Of a stretch of 64,000 nt of DNA, positions 1 to 8,879 are shown one piece after another (positions within the stretch are counted from its first letter, which is position 1; every line of letters starts with the position of its first letter). The notes beneath the pieces were generated by a model. The model made no database searches. It worked only from the letters and a program-made list of their open reading frames with translations, and had not been told where the DNA came from. This stretch comes from Streptococcus parasanguinis (lineage in GTDB: Bacteria > Bacillota > Bacilli > Lactobacillales > Streptococcaceae), in contig NZ_CABFMD010000004.1 in assembly GCF_901875555.1 (NCBI RefSeq), positions 11,522 through 75,521 on the forward strand, read 5' to 3'. A program made the position numbers and the translations under genes.

Positions 1-1
1 T

Positions 2-1168
2 TTCCATTATTCATTATTGTTTACAATTTTGATATTCTTCATTCTAATGGTAAATCTTCCTAAAATATTTACAAAGAAAATGGAGAATAAAGCTGTTTAC
101 TTTACTGAGAAGAATGAAGAATTAGTTAAAGCAATTGATGATTCTTTAAGTGGATTTCGAATGTTATCCAATGCTAATCAACTTCATTTTTTAATGGTAA
201 AAATTTTATCTTATTCAAAAAAATATTCGAAGTCCAGAGTTTCATATTCAAAAACCTTTGGTGGGCTTATGTCTGTTCAAAATGGGACTAGTTTTGTGAG
301 TCAAATTGCCATGTTGACCCACGCAGGGGTCTTATATTTTAACCGATTAATTCCGATTGGTGCTGTATCTTCTTCTCAATATTTTTCATCAATTATCTTC
401 GCTGGCTTAACAGGCTTAACGGCAAATTACGCTGAGTTTAAAACTGTAAACAAAATATTTGAAAAATTTGAATTTGAAGGTGACCAAAGTATTAATGAAA
501 GTAATGTTAATAAACAAACTTGGAAGAAATTTATAGATAAAGTAGAATTTCAATCGGTAACTATTGAACGTGACGGTAAGATTGTCTTAGATAATTTAAA
601 TGTTAAAATTGAAAAAAATAAGAAGTATGCAATATCAGGGTCATCTGGTTCAGGAAAATCAACTATATTAAAGGCTATTAATGGTGAAATCCCAATTTCG
701 AAAGGCCACATCTTCTATGACAATATCGATTCAAAAAATATGAATTTCAAGGATCTTCATGAAAATATTTCTTATGTTAGTTTGGAAGATCATATTTTTA
801 ACGAATCCATTTTATTTAATTTGACATTAGGCCGAGAAATAGAAGATTCAAAAATCGAAAAAGCATTGGAATTATTTTATTTAAGAGACTGGATTAATGG
901 ATTGAGTCATGGATTGGAAACTACTTTATCGGAAATTAGCCAAGACATTTCTAGTGGACAGAAGCAACGAATTAGTCTAGCTAGAGCTTATCTTGAAGAA
1001 AAACCAATTTTAATTATTGATGAGGCAACTGATGCGATTGATAAAGAAAGGCGGTATCAAATTGAGAAACATCTATTCTCAATGACAGAAAAAACTGTTA
1101 TTTTTGTAAGCCATCATCTAGATGAAAATATTAGATCTCTTTTTGATAAAATTATATATTTGGATTAG
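2..1168 (+). CDS. ABC transporter, permease-ATPase half-transporter (5' truncated by window edge)
   Basis: The reading frame is open to the left edge, so the gene starts outside the window; the TTG at 17 is only the first possible internal start. The N-terminal part is the end of a transmembrane domain, with hydrophobic stretches near residues 1-12 and 90-135. The C-terminal ~205 residues are a nucleotide-binding domain: Walker [10 protein letters not shown], signature SSGQKQRIS, Walker B LIIDEATD, switch histidine in FVSHH. This is the architecture of ABC exporters for peptides or lipids. The coding sequence is very A+T-rich, like the next few genes, which suggests accessory DNA. The substrate cannot be told from this part. 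Confidence 0.85.
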   Translation, partial: FHYSLLFTILIFFILMVNLPKIFTKKMENKAVYFTEKNEELVKAIDDSLSGFRMLSNANQLHFLMVKILSYSKKYSKSRVSYSKTFGGLMSVQNGTSFVSQIAMLTHAGVLYFNRLIPIGAVSSSQYFSSIIFAGLTGLTANYAEFKTVNKIFEKFEFEGDQSINESNVNKQTWKKFIDKVEFQSVTIERDGKIVLDNLNVKIEKNKKYAISGSSGSGKSTILKAINGEIPISKGHIFYDNIDSKNMNFKDLHENISYVSLEDHIFNESILFNLTLGREIEDSKIEKALELFYLRDWINGLSHGLETTLSEISQDISSGQKQRISLARAYLEEKPILIIDEATDAIDKERRYQIEKHLFSMTEKTVIFVSHHLDENIRSLFDKIIYLD

Positions 1169-1224
1169 TTTTAACATACTGAGATCAGTAGGTTAGATTG
1201 AAGAACGATTCATCTACCAGATTT

Positions 1225-1252
1225 AAAAACGCACCAATAATGGTGCGTTTTT
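1225..1252 (+). terminator. Rho-independent terminator after the ABC gene
   Basis: The stem aaaacgcacca/tggtgcgtttt has an ATAA loop and a short T run. It lies 57 bases after the ABC stop codon and just upstream of the pezA promoter region. Confidence 0.75.
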
Positions 1253-1296
1253 AAATTATTAATGCTATAATAGAAATAAATAAAAGGAGGGCTCTC

Positions 1297-1773
1297 ATGA
1301 TCGGAGAAAATATTAAAGCGTTACGTAAAACACATGACCTAACCCAGCCTGAGTTCGCAAAGATTGTTGGTATCTCTCGAAATAGCCTGAGTCGTTATGA
1401 AAATGGAACAAGTTCAGTTTCGACAGAATTAATAGATCGTATTTGTCAGAAATTTAATGTTTCCTATATCGATATCGTAGGGGAGGAAAAGATGCTCTCA
1501 CCAGTAGAAGATTACCAGCTCACTCTAAAAATTGAAATAATTAAAGAACGAGGGTCGAATATCTTAGCGCAACTTTATCGTTTTCAAGATGAACAAGGAA
1601 TTGCATTTGATGATACTTCTAATCCTTGGGTTCTAATGAGCGATGATTTGTCTGATTTGCTGAACACGAAGATTTATCTTGTGGGGACTTTTGATGAAGT
1701 AGAGCGATATAATGGCTATTTGGATGGCATTGAACGGATGCTAGAACAAGCTAGTCATCTGGTGGTGGCTTAA
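1297..1773 (+). CDS. pezA: PezA-like antitoxin, XRE-family repressor
   Basis: The protein has 158 residues, the usual PezA length. Residues 1-60 form a Cro/CI-type helix-turn-helix (LRKTHDLTQPEFAKIVGISR, then NSLSRYENG). The C-terminal half is the helical part that in the PezAT family covers the toxin's ATP site. It should bind and neutralise the downstream zeta-type kinase and repress its own operon. A strong ribosome site (aaaggagg, 1282-1289) precedes ATG 1297, and a TATAAT lies at 1266-1271. The gene overlaps the toxin start by one base (TAATG), which implies translational coupling. Placement rests on the matched pair and gene order. Confidence 0.9.
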   Translation: MIGENIKALRKTHDLTQPEFAKIVGISRNSLSRYENGTSSVSTELIDRICQKFNVSYIDIVGEEKMLSPVEDYQLTLKIEIIKERGSNILAQLYRFQDEQGIAFDDTSNPWVLMSDDLSDLLNTKIYLVGTFDEVERYNGYLDGIERMLEQASHLVVA

Positions 1774-2543
1774 TGAAACTAGAAGAATTTAGTCAAGATG
1801 ATTTTGAACGAGCATCCAGACGACTCGTTCGTTCTTTAACTCGTGGTAAAACAACTTCGTCTCAGCCCAAGGCTATCTTGCTAGGTGGACAGAGTGGTGC
1901 TGGGAAAACAACGATTCATCGTGTGAAACAAAGGGAATTTCAAGGTAATATCATTATCATTGATGGAGATAGTTATCGCTCTTTTCATCCGAACTACCTT
2001 GGCCTACAGGAAAAGTATGGCAAAGATAGTGTGGATTATACCAAAGTGTTTGCGGGAAAAATGGTTGAATATCTCGTAGATGAATTGAGTAAACAAGGTT
2101 ATCATTTGTTAATCGAGGGCACCTTGAGAACAACAGAAGTTCCTCGAAAAACGGCACAATTATTAGCAACTAGAGGTTACCAAGTTTCACTTGCACTGAT
2201 TGCGACTAAGCCAGAATTGTCCTATCTCAGTACCTTGATACGTTATGAAGAGCTCTATGCTATAGATCCTCGTCAAGCTAGAGCGACTCCCAAAGAGCAC
2301 CATGATGAAATTGTAGAACATTTGGTTGGTAACTTACGAGAGTTGGAAAAGGCTAAACTTTTTAGACAAATTCAAATTTATCAAAGAGATCAATCGTGTG
2401 TTTATGATTCGCAAGTAGATGAAACCTCAGCAGCAGAAGTTCTACAAGAATGCCTCTTTGGAAAATGGAGTAAGGTGGAGAAAGAGATGTTGAAGTTGGG
2501 ACAAGAACGCTTGAGGGAGTTTAACACGGATACTAAAAAGTAA
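1773..2543 (+). CDS. pezT: PezT zeta toxin (UDP-N-acetylglucosamine kinase family)
   Basis: This 256-residue P-loop kinase is close to the 253 residues usual for PezT. Walker A is GGQSGAGKTT near residues 38-47, followed by the conserved IIDGDSYR segment with the probable catalytic Asp, and by LLIEGTLR. Zeta/PezT toxins phosphorylate UDP-GlcNAc and so block peptidoglycan precursor synthesis; PezA holds them inactive. There is no truncation or frameshift. In pneumococcus this pair sits on a pathogenicity island; here it likewise lies in A+T-rich accessory DNA between transporter genes. Confidence 0.9.
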   Translation: MKLEEFSQDDFERASRRLVRSLTRGKTTSSQPKAILLGGQSGAGKTTIHRVKQREFQGNIIIIDGDSYRSFHPNYLGLQEKYGKDSVDYTKVFAGKMVEYLVDELSKQGYHLLIEGTLRTTEVPRKTAQLLATRGYQVSLALIATKPELSYLSTLIRYEELYAIDPRQARATPKEHHDEIVEHLVGNLRELEKAKLFRQIQIYQRDQSCVYDSQVDETSAAEVLQECLFGKWSKVEKEMLKLGQERLREFNTDTKK

Positions 2544-2588
2544 GAGAGAATCTTTTTATGAGGTGAAGGTACACAGTAAGGGAGACCT

Positions 2589-3845
2589 ATGAGAAAAATT
2601 TTAAAGAATCAGCTATATTTGAAAGTTCTGCTTTCAGATCTGATATCAAATTTGGGAGATACCTTATATTTTATAGCTCTCATGACCTATGTGACGGAGC
2701 TGAAAGACAGTAATTTGGCTGTTTCAATCATCAATCTATCAGAGACGGTCCCGATCTTATTTACAGTATTTTTTGGAATCATTGCAGATAGAACGATGAA
2801 TAAAGTTGAGACCATTATTAAAACATTGTGGATACGGGTAGGTTTGTATTTAGTAGTGGCTATGGTGATGAATTTTAAGGCATCTATTATGGTAGTCATA
2901 CTGGCTAGTATGGTTAATCTTGTCTCAGATACACTGGGACAATTTGAAAATGGTCTTTTCTACCCAATTTCGAATCGGATTGTGGAAAAATCAGAGAGAG
3001 AAGAGGCGATGGCCTTTAGGCAGACGGTAACGTCAACCATGAATATTGTCAATCAATCATTGGGAGCGTTTTTGATCACGATTCTGAGTTTCATTCACTT
3101 AGCTCTAATCAATTCTCTGACCTTTGCGATTAGTTTGTTCATTATGCTAGTGATCAAACATCAGATTGATGATGATTATGATGATCAAACCTCGTCTAGC
3201 ACGGGCTCTACATTTCAGTTCAGAGCTTTGTTTTCCGAGATCATGTCACACTTAAAACTCTCCATCAAGCATCTATTTAGTATTAGTCATATGAAGGCTG
3301 CCCTACTTGTGATACCGATTCTTAATGGAAGCTTAGCTATTCTCACACCATTAGTTGTCGTCAATCTTTCTAAAGGTTTTGCTCTGACCATTATGAATAC
3401 AGCAACCACCATCTCACTTTTAGGCATTAGTACGGTTGCTGGAGGGATTTTAGGAGGTGCTTTCATTTTGATTAGTAAAAGATTTAAAAGCCTCTCCATA
3501 GGAGCTTTGCTAAAAATGAATTTAATGACTGTTTTGCTTTCATTTGTTGCATTTTACTACCAAAATATTTATTTCATGCTATTTGCATCCTTTCTTTCGA
3601 GTGTATTCGTTAGTGCATTAAACCCTAAAATGGGAGCGATCATATTTAATCATATAGATGAAACGAAATTGGCGACCATATTTGGAGGAATGGTAACCTA
3701 CTTCCAAATGGGGGATGTTGTCTCGAGATTATTGTTTTCGACCTTAGTCATCTATCTACCTTCTAATTACATAGCAGTAGTGTATATGGTGTTAGTTTTG
3801 CTAGCATTTCTATATACATTTAAAAAAGTAGAGATAACAGCATAA
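2589..3845 (+). CDS. MFS-type transporter
   Basis: The 418-residue polytopic membrane protein has about twelve hydrophobic segments and a loop after segment 2 (ADRTMNK) like the MFS motif A region. The central cytoplasmic loop is hydrophilic (around residues 195-220, DDDYDDQTSSS). It probably exports a drug, peptide or metabolite by proton antiport, as is typical of the family. It starts 45 bases after pezT at ATG 2589, behind AAGGGA. It could be cotranscribed with pezAT, but I see no functional tie. The substrate is unknown. Confidence 0.75.
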   Translation: MRKILKNQLYLKVLLSDLISNLGDTLYFIALMTYVTELKDSNLAVSIINLSETVPILFTVFFGIIADRTMNKVETIIKTLWIRVGLYLVVAMVMNFKASIMVVILASMVNLVSDTLGQFENGLFYPISNRIVEKSEREEAMAFRQTVTSTMNIVNQSLGAFLITILSFIHLALINSLTFAISLFIMLVIKHQIDDDYDDQTSSSTGSTFQFRALFSEIMSHLKLSIKHLFSISHMKAALLVIPILNGSLAILTPLVVVNLSKGFALTIMNTATTISLLGISTVAGGILGGAFILISKRFKSLSIGALLKMNLMTVLLSFVAFYYQNIYFMLFASFLSSVFVSALNPKMGAIIFNHIDETKLATIFGGMVTYFQMGDVVSRLLFSTLVIYLPSNYIAVVYMVLVLLAFLYTFKKVEITA

Positions 3846-3973
3846 GAAAATTTTAATTGGCCCAACTCCACCTATCTGTTCGATAGCTGATCTAGTAAGT
3901 TACCATGTAATCAAAAATGGACTTCGAAATGTTAGACTCCTATATCCATTCAATAGAATAACAAACATGACAA

Positions 3974-4000
3974 AGAGCACCGTTCTGGGTGTTCTTTTTG
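3974..4000 (+). terminator. Terminator in the 3846-4197 intergenic region
   Basis: The stem agagcacc/ggtgttct (8 bp with one G-T pair) is followed by TTTTTG. It ends the pezAT-MFS stretch. The rest of this 352-base gap holds the promoter of the RyR gene and no coding potential that I can support. Confidence 0.65.
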
Positions 4001-4058
4001 TCTAACACTCTCTTCCTTTATGCAGGGGCGAATCCAAGTCTAGTTATCTTTCAAAAAA

Positions 4059-4067
4059 TGATATAAT
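4059..4067 (+). promoter_or_regulatory. Extended -10 promoter of the RyR gene
   Basis: TGATATAAT is a perfect extended -10 box. The predicted start near 4074 leaves a ~120-base leader before ATG 4198. No good -35 is visible, as is common for extended -10 promoters. The facing TIR operon has the same TGATATAAT. Confidence 0.55.
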
Positions 4068-4197
4068 TTTAATAGAAACTTTTTGTTGGATTGACGATAT
4101 AAATTTTTTTATGAAAAGTGATCTTAATCTTAGAGTTGAATCTTATTTATCATTTGTCAAACTGCAATGAAAGCATATTTTTTTAATGGAGTAGTTG

Positions 4198-6060
4198 ATG
4201 TTAAGGAAAAAGTACAGAGATTATTTATGGTTTGTAACAGTAGTAGTTTTTATCGTTTGTGTAGTCGAAGGGATTATTTATTATGCTGCGGTTGATAATA
4301 CTTTTTTGAGATTGTCTTTAAATATTCAAAATGCTATAAAGGCCTATAAAATTGATCCAGATATCAGTCAAATAGATGCGATAAAATTTTTACATAGTCA
4401 TAAAAATATCTTTTTCACGATTGTGACATACATTTATTGTATTGCTGTCATCACAGCACCTTTTTGTACCATTGGAGCGTTGATTATTTTTGTCAGAACC
4501 CCATTTTCATACTTAGTTGGTCTGGTTAACAGGAAGAAATTGACATCATTTTTGATTATAGGGAAAGGGGAAGATAGGGATAAATTTGTTCAATTCTTAT
4601 CAAAAGACTGTAAAGTAACCTTAATTGAGGAAGAAGTTCTACAAAGAGATATGAAGAATAAGTTGATCGAAATGGGCGTTTCGATTATTCAAAAATATCC
4701 AGATGTGACATATGATACCCTACTCAAAAAAGTTCACTTGGATAAATTTAATCATATTTTGCTCTGCGATCAGTATGTGTATGAGAATTATGTTTATCTA
4801 AAAATGATCAATAAAATATACGAACATGAGACTCATTTTGAAGATAACCTGTCCTGTCCATCCATTTATTTCACTTGCAATGATCCGGTTTTCGAAAAAT
4901 TAATGTTTAAAAAAGATAGTGAAAGCAATATGGAGTTTAGGAATGTCCAGCTCCTAAATGTTCAAAAGAAAGCTGTTGAGAATATGTTTGAAAAATATCC
5001 TATTTTTCAACAGTCAAATGGTGAAAATCAGGCAACAGACGATGTTCACATTGGTATTGTAGGGTTTGGTGATTTTGGGCAGCGTACATTGATTGAAGCC
5101 ATGTCTTTATCGGTTTTATCGGCAGACTCTACGATTCTATTTGATATTTTCGATAAAGATATGAAGGACAAAATAGGTATTTTTCTTAATAATTTTCACC
5201 AAGATATTGTGAATGGATTGTCCTATAAGGAGATTGAAATTATTGAGGGTGAAAAAATTGGACAATATAGCCTGACTCTACCAAACAAAAATGTGGGATC
5301 TGAATCTTCACGCATGTTTGAAGTTGATGGGAAGATGGAGATCAGATTTTGGAATATCGATGCAGAATCATTGCAATTCAAACGAATCATTTCCGACTGT
5401 CATGCAGAAAATAGTTTTACCTATTTTGTGGTTTGTACAGGAAGCAATCATTATAAGATGGGGTTGTTGGAAAGTATACGAAAAATGAATACTGGAGAGA
5501 ATTCTCAGGAATTTACAGGTCAAATGATTGTTTGCGGACAATCTCCAGATTTGGAGCCAGGTATGTTATTCATAGATCCGGATGAAGATGTATACTCCTA
5601 TAAAGCGATTCGAAATGAAGATATTATAAACCAAGCCAAGCTTTTCAATTATAACTATACCTGTATGCACAATACAGGAAAACATCTAGATTCTTCTCTA
5701 AAAAATCGCGAGAATATAGAGATTGAATGGGAAAAGTTAGATTTATTTCATAGAGAGTCCTCTATCAGACAATCGATGCATCAATCAACAAAAAGGAATT
5801 ATATCTTAGCAAAAGAAGAATTTTCTGATGTCACTCAAAGTGCAGTTAAAGAAGAATTGGAAAAAATCGAACACCGTCGCTGGAGTCTATTCATGATCTC
5901 CAGGGGTTATAAATGGGATCCAATAAAAGACAATGCAAAACAAACTCATGATTGCATTACAAATTGGGAGCATTTGAAAAAGGAACAAGATGTAAAGATA
6001 TTAGAATACGATTTTACACCTTATGTCATCATCCTTAAAGAAAATCATAAGGATAGCTGA
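4198..6060 (+). CDS. Membrane-anchored RCK/TrkA-like protein with C-terminal RyR domain
   Basis: This protein has about 620 residues. Two transmembrane helices (about 9-30 and 70-98) are followed by two Rossmann-like modules: SFLIIGKGEDRDKF near 117 and a clear glycine-rich loop, IGIVGFGDFGQRTL, near 287. The last ~70 residues match the RyR repeat found in ryanodine receptors and some bacterial proteins: ELEKIEHRRW, then SRGYKWDP, KQTHDC and NWEHL. The layout resembles ion-channel gating rings with a ligand-sensing tail, but no K+ selectivity filter is visible. I start at ATG 4198, behind GGAG 4188-4191; an in-frame TTG lies one codon upstream. The gene converges on the TIR-PP2C-YdcF operon. 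A role as nucleotide sensor or effector is inference. Confidence 0.75.
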   Translation: MLRKKYRDYLWFVTVVVFIVCVVEGIIYYAAVDNTFLRLSLNIQNAIKAYKIDPDISQIDAIKFLHSHKNIFFTIVTYIYCIAVITAPFCTIGALIIFVRTPFSYLVGLVNRKKLTSFLIIGKGEDRDKFVQFLSKDCKVTLIEEEVLQRDMKNKLIEMGVSIIQKYPDVTYDTLLKKVHLDKFNHILLCDQYVYENYVYLKMINKIYEHETHFEDNLSCPSIYFTCNDPVFEKLMFKKDSESNMEFRNVQLLNVQKKAVENMFEKYPIFQQSNGENQATDDVHIGIVGFGDFGQRTLIEAMSLSVLSADSTILFDIFDKDMKDKIGIFLNNFHQDIVNGLSYKEIEIIEGEKIGQYSLTLPNKNVGSESSRMFEVDGKMEIRFWNIDAESLQFKRIISDCHAENSFTYFVVCTGSNHYKMGLLESIRKMNTGENSQEFTGQMIVCGQSPDLEPGMLFIDPDEDVYSYKAIRNEDIINQAKLFNYNYTCMHNTGKHLDSSLKNRENIEIEWEKLDLFHRESSIRQSMHQSTKRNYILAKEEFSDVTQSAVKEELEKIEHRRWSLFMISRGYKWDPIKDNAKQTHDCITNWEHLKKEQDVKILEYDFTPYVIILKENHKDS

Positions 6061-6078
6061 TTTGCTCGTGGAATCATC

Positions 6079-6112
6079 AAAAAACAGGCGATGTATTATC
6101 GTCTGTTTTTTG
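6079..6112. terminator. Bidirectional terminator between the convergent RyR gene and YdcF operon
   Basis: The inverted repeat aaaaaacaggcgat/atcgtctgtttttt has an A run on one side and a T run on the other. It can stop transcription from both directions. Confidence 0.8.
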
Positions 6113-6116
6113 GTTT

Positions 6117-6767
6117 TTATTTTTCGTCAATGAGAAATTGGCTATAGCCTTGGCTGACTAAATTGTCATATGCATTCATAACTTCCTCTGGAATGGTAAC
6201 AGGAAGTTGAAAACCAAGCTCTGGATAAATGATCAATCTTTGGAGATCCCCCACCATTAAGTGAATCATTCTTTCTTTGTTTGTTTCATTTTTAATGTAT
6301 TCGTCAAATGAAAGATGAGGTGGTTCTACAAACCATTCTACTTCTGGCCATTGTATTTGAGCAGTTGCTAGGGCTCGGCGGCTGAGGTAGTTTTTACAGA
6401 CGATGGTTCCGGTTGAAACAGGGATATTGCAAGACTCCAATAGCTTCTTAGAAAATGTAAAATTTTCTCCGGAATTAGTAGCTCTATTTTCAATGAAAAT
6501 TTTATCTTGTGGGACCCCTTCATGGATACAGATTTGAGCGTAGGTTTCTGCTTCGGTAGTGTCCCAGATAGTCTTTGTGATTTTTCCATAACCGCCGCTA
6601 CAAATCAAAAAGGGAGCTTTTCCTTGATGGAAAAGAGTAGCTGCATGATTGGCAACACGTAAATCATGGGACCCCATGACAAGTAAGAAGTCGGTCCTTT
6701 TTGTGACTCTTGTTTGATTATGAAAATCATATAAGACCTTAGCCTTTTGTAATATTCTTTCTTGCAT
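6117..6767 (-). CDS. YdcF/DUF218-family protein
   Basis: The 216-residue protein carries the DUF218 (YdcF/SanA/ElyC) signature: LVMGSHDLR near the N-terminus, FLICSGGYGK, an acidic WDTTEAE segment, and IFIENRATNSGENF. The fold is Rossmann-like. Family members are tied to envelope and nucleotide or SAM binding, but their reaction is poorly known. No signal peptide or membrane anchor is seen, so it is probably cytoplasmic. It is the last gene of the minus-strand TIR operon, 10 bases after the PP2C gene. A nucleotide-processing role beside TIR and RyR is only inference. Confidence 0.8.
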   Translation of the reverse strand: MQERILQKAKVLYDFHNQTRVTKRTDFLLVMGSHDLRVANHAATLFHQGKAPFLICSGGYGKITKTIWDTTEAETYAQICIHEGVPQDKIFIENRATNSGENFTFSKKLLESCNIPVSTGTIVCKNYLSRRALATAQIQWPEVEWFVEPPHLSFDEYIKNETNKERMIHLMVGDLQRLIIYPELGFQLPVTIPEEVMNAYDNLVSQGYSQFLIDEK

Positions 6768-6777
6768 AGATCATTTT

Positions 6778-7572
6778 CTAAAATTCGACTAGGATAGCAC
6801 TGACATCATCATGCTGTTTAACATCTAAATTCGTGGCCTTGTTCTCCCAATTTCTAAGAGAATGAAGTGCACAGGAGAGAGTGACCTTGCCCTCTAGAAT
6901 ATCGGAGATAGAGTACAAGGAGTTGCTGAAAATACGTTCGAAACCATCTGAGAACAGTAAACATTTTTTGATTTCTTTTGTTTTATAGTGACACTCAAGA
7001 AACTGTGTTTGAAATGGTCCTTTTAGTGCCACTGTCCAGAAACCATCAGCTGTATTCATCACTTTACGGTTTTGCGTCATCTGTTTTTTGACAGCTTCCG
7101 TGCTATCTTGACCAGAACGTAAAGCTTCATTTTTAATGGCTTTTGTTAAATTTGAAAAATGTCTAATTCGATCATCGGTTAAAATTTTTATGTCACCTGT
7201 ATGAAGTTGAATGACTAGAGTACAATCCCCAATTACATATCCATGGAGATGTTCATCCTCCGTTTGAATTCCCGCTAGGACAGCACACGGTAAAGTTGCT
7301 TCATCGAATTTCTTTAAAACACTTGAGTGAGAAGCGTTTAACTGATCTGTAATCTTTTTACAGATTTCAGGTAGGCTAACATCGCTGTTTAAAGGAATTT
7401 CTTTGGCAAGATGATCTGAAAGCCACTCTGCTTGAGAATGATAAGGTGAAATGGGGATGACTTGGATAGGGCTAGAGCCGTCAATCACTCCAGCTATGTT
7501 GTTAGCGCTAAAGATTCTATCTTCTCCCCATGAATGATTTGGGAAATCAAGGATTTGGTCTACTATTTTCAT
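6778..7572 (-). CDS. PP2C-like serine/threonine phosphatase
   Basis: The 264-residue protein has the PP2C motifs in order: SWGEDRIFSA (metal Asp), AGVIDGSS, YVIGDCTLVI, LLFSDGFERIF, and a C-terminal HDDVSAIL. The metal-binding acidic residues appear intact, so it should be an active Mn/Mg-dependent protein phosphatase, or at least a metal-binding relative. I use the ATG at 7572; an upstream in-frame start at 7611 would overlap the TIR gene by 35 bases, whereas 7572 lies 4 bases after the TIR stop. It is the middle gene of the operon. Its substrate may be the TIR protein or the facing RyR protein, which is untested. Confidence 0.75.
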   Translation of the reverse strand: MKIVDQILDFPNHSWGEDRIFSANNIAGVIDGSSPIQVIPISPYHSQAEWLSDHLAKEIPLNSDVSLPEICKKITDQLNASHSSVLKKFDEATLPCAVLAGIQTEDEHLHGYVIGDCTLVIQLHTGDIKILTDDRIRHFSNLTKAIKNEALRSGQDSTEAVKKQMTQNRKVMNTADGFWTVALKGPFQTQFLECHYKTKEIKKCLLFSDGFERIFSNSLYSISDILEGKVTLSCALHSLRNWENKATNLDVKQHDDVSAILVEF

Positions 7573-7576
7573 AATT

Positions 7577-8833
7577 TTACCTGAAATAAACAAGCCAACA
7601 ATATAAAACAATGATCAAGGATAGAAGAATTATATTGTTGAGAAGAATAAATTTTTTAAAACGTTTTTCTAACTGTTGGTTTTCCATCTTACAAATGATC
7701 GATTCTTTTGAAATACTATACTGGAGAATCCGAATAAAGGAATCCTTTCTTTCACGATCTTCCAAATCGATTGCTTTTTTTATAAAGTGAAGACCGGCTG
7801 GATAATCACCAGAATAAGCTAGAAGTTTACCGTAAATATAGTAATTTTTAGGATAATCTTTTTTTAGTTCATTTGCTTTATGAATGGAGTCGATCGCTTC
7901 TTGAAGATGTGCCTTGTATCTTGAAGAATTGTTTTCTAATCCCAATGCTACCAGTTCCGAATAAGTAATATAGACTCCATAATTCTGTTGGATCTGTTGC
8001 CGAGCTTCATTCGCAAAACAAATAGCCTTATCTAGGTTTTCAAATTCATCAATCGTTTCATCATATTTAAACTTATAGTATTGAGATAATACGATGTTGT
8101 TGAAAGGATGATCTTGGAAGCTTGAGCTATATTGCTCGATGAAATGATACAATTTAGACTTTTCTTCTCGTCTGCGATAGAAGGTGAAGATAGTATAGTA
8201 GGCTAGAAATTGAATGTCATTTGCTTGGTCAGAATCTAATAATGGGATTAACTGTTTGTTGATTTTCTCTTCAGTTAACTTCTTGCAGATGTTTTTGATT
8301 TCGTCTGTAAAATGATCTTTTTTGTTTTGGGCAATGGTGTTAAAAATCTGGACATATTCTCCAAATTTCATCTGAGTTTGGGTGCTTGGAGAGAGTGAAT
8401 CTTTGATGCTATTTAATAAACGATCTGGTTTTTCGTCATTGAAAGTTCTGATATAGTGTTTTTTTAAAACGGCCTGGATATCAGTTGGGATCTCAGAGGC
8501 TTTAGGATATTGAGTATCGTTAAATAATAGAGGAATGATATTCTTATGATGTGATAGAGCTAAGGCGATTTCTTTTCGAACCCAGTCAGAATCTTGTTGG
8601 ATCCTCAATTGATGATTTGAATCTTTCATTCCAAAATAGGATTTGGTAACGATCAAAATCACATCATTACATTCTTCTAGGTGTTTTTTGATGGTCAAAT
8701 CAAAATCATTTCCTGGATGGATGTCTTTCTGATCAAAGAAAACACGACACCCCGAATTGGTTAGTTTTTCTGAAAGAAAACGAGCATGCATTAAACCATC
8801 TTCTCGTCTGTAACTAATAAAAACATCTGTCAT
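7577..8833 (-). CDS. TIR-domain protein with helical repeats and C-terminal membrane anchor
   Basis: The 418-residue protein opens with a TIR domain (1-130): DVFISYRRED, VFFDQKDIHPG (BB-loop region) and DWVRKEIALAL, whose Glu88 sits where NAD-cleaving TIRs keep the catalytic glutamate. Residues ~150-380 are alpha-helical with TPR-like spacing (YYIYGKLLAYSGDYPAGLHF). The last 25 residues are one hydrophobic helix (LLNNIILLSLIIVLYCWLV), a tail anchor. AAAGAGG precedes ATG 8833. TIR domains of this kind make nucleotide signals or deplete NAD+ in antiphage systems. It leads the operon with the PP2C and YdcF genes. Confidence 0.8.
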   Translation of the reverse strand: MTDVFISYRREDGLMHARFLSEKLTNSGCRVFFDQKDIHPGNDFDLTIKKHLEECNDVILIVTKSYFGMKDSNHQLRIQQDSDWVRKEIALALSHHKNIIPLLFNDTQYPKASEIPTDIQAVLKKHYIRTFNDEKPDRLLNSIKDSLSPSTQTQMKFGEYVQIFNTIAQNKKDHFTDEIKNICKKLTEEKINKQLIPLLDSDQANDIQFLAYYTIFTFYRRREEKSKLYHFIEQYSSSFQDHPFNNIVLSQYYKFKYDETIDEFENLDKAICFANEARQQIQQNYGVYITYSELVALGLENNSSRYKAHLQEAIDSIHKANELKKDYPKNYYIYGKLLAYSGDYPAGLHFIKKAIDLEDRERKDSFIRILQYSISKESIICKMENQQLEKRFKKFILLNNIILLSLIIVLYCWLVYFR

Positions 8834-8870
8834 AAATGAAAACCTCTTTTGAAACCTTTAGCTACATACC

Positions 8871-8879
8871 ATTATATCA
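8871..8879 (-). promoter_or_regulatory. Extended -10 promoter of the TIR-PP2C-YdcF operon
   Basis: On the minus strand the sequence reads TGATATAAT, the same nine bases as the promoter of the facing RyR gene. It lies ~40 bases upstream of the TIR start codon. Confidence 0.55.

Noticed and set aside
7572..7611. Longer start (7611) for the PP2C-like gene
   Set aside because: It would overlap the TIR gene by 35 bases and add a hydrophobic leader (MFYIVGLFISGKI) that is the TIR gene's end in another frame.
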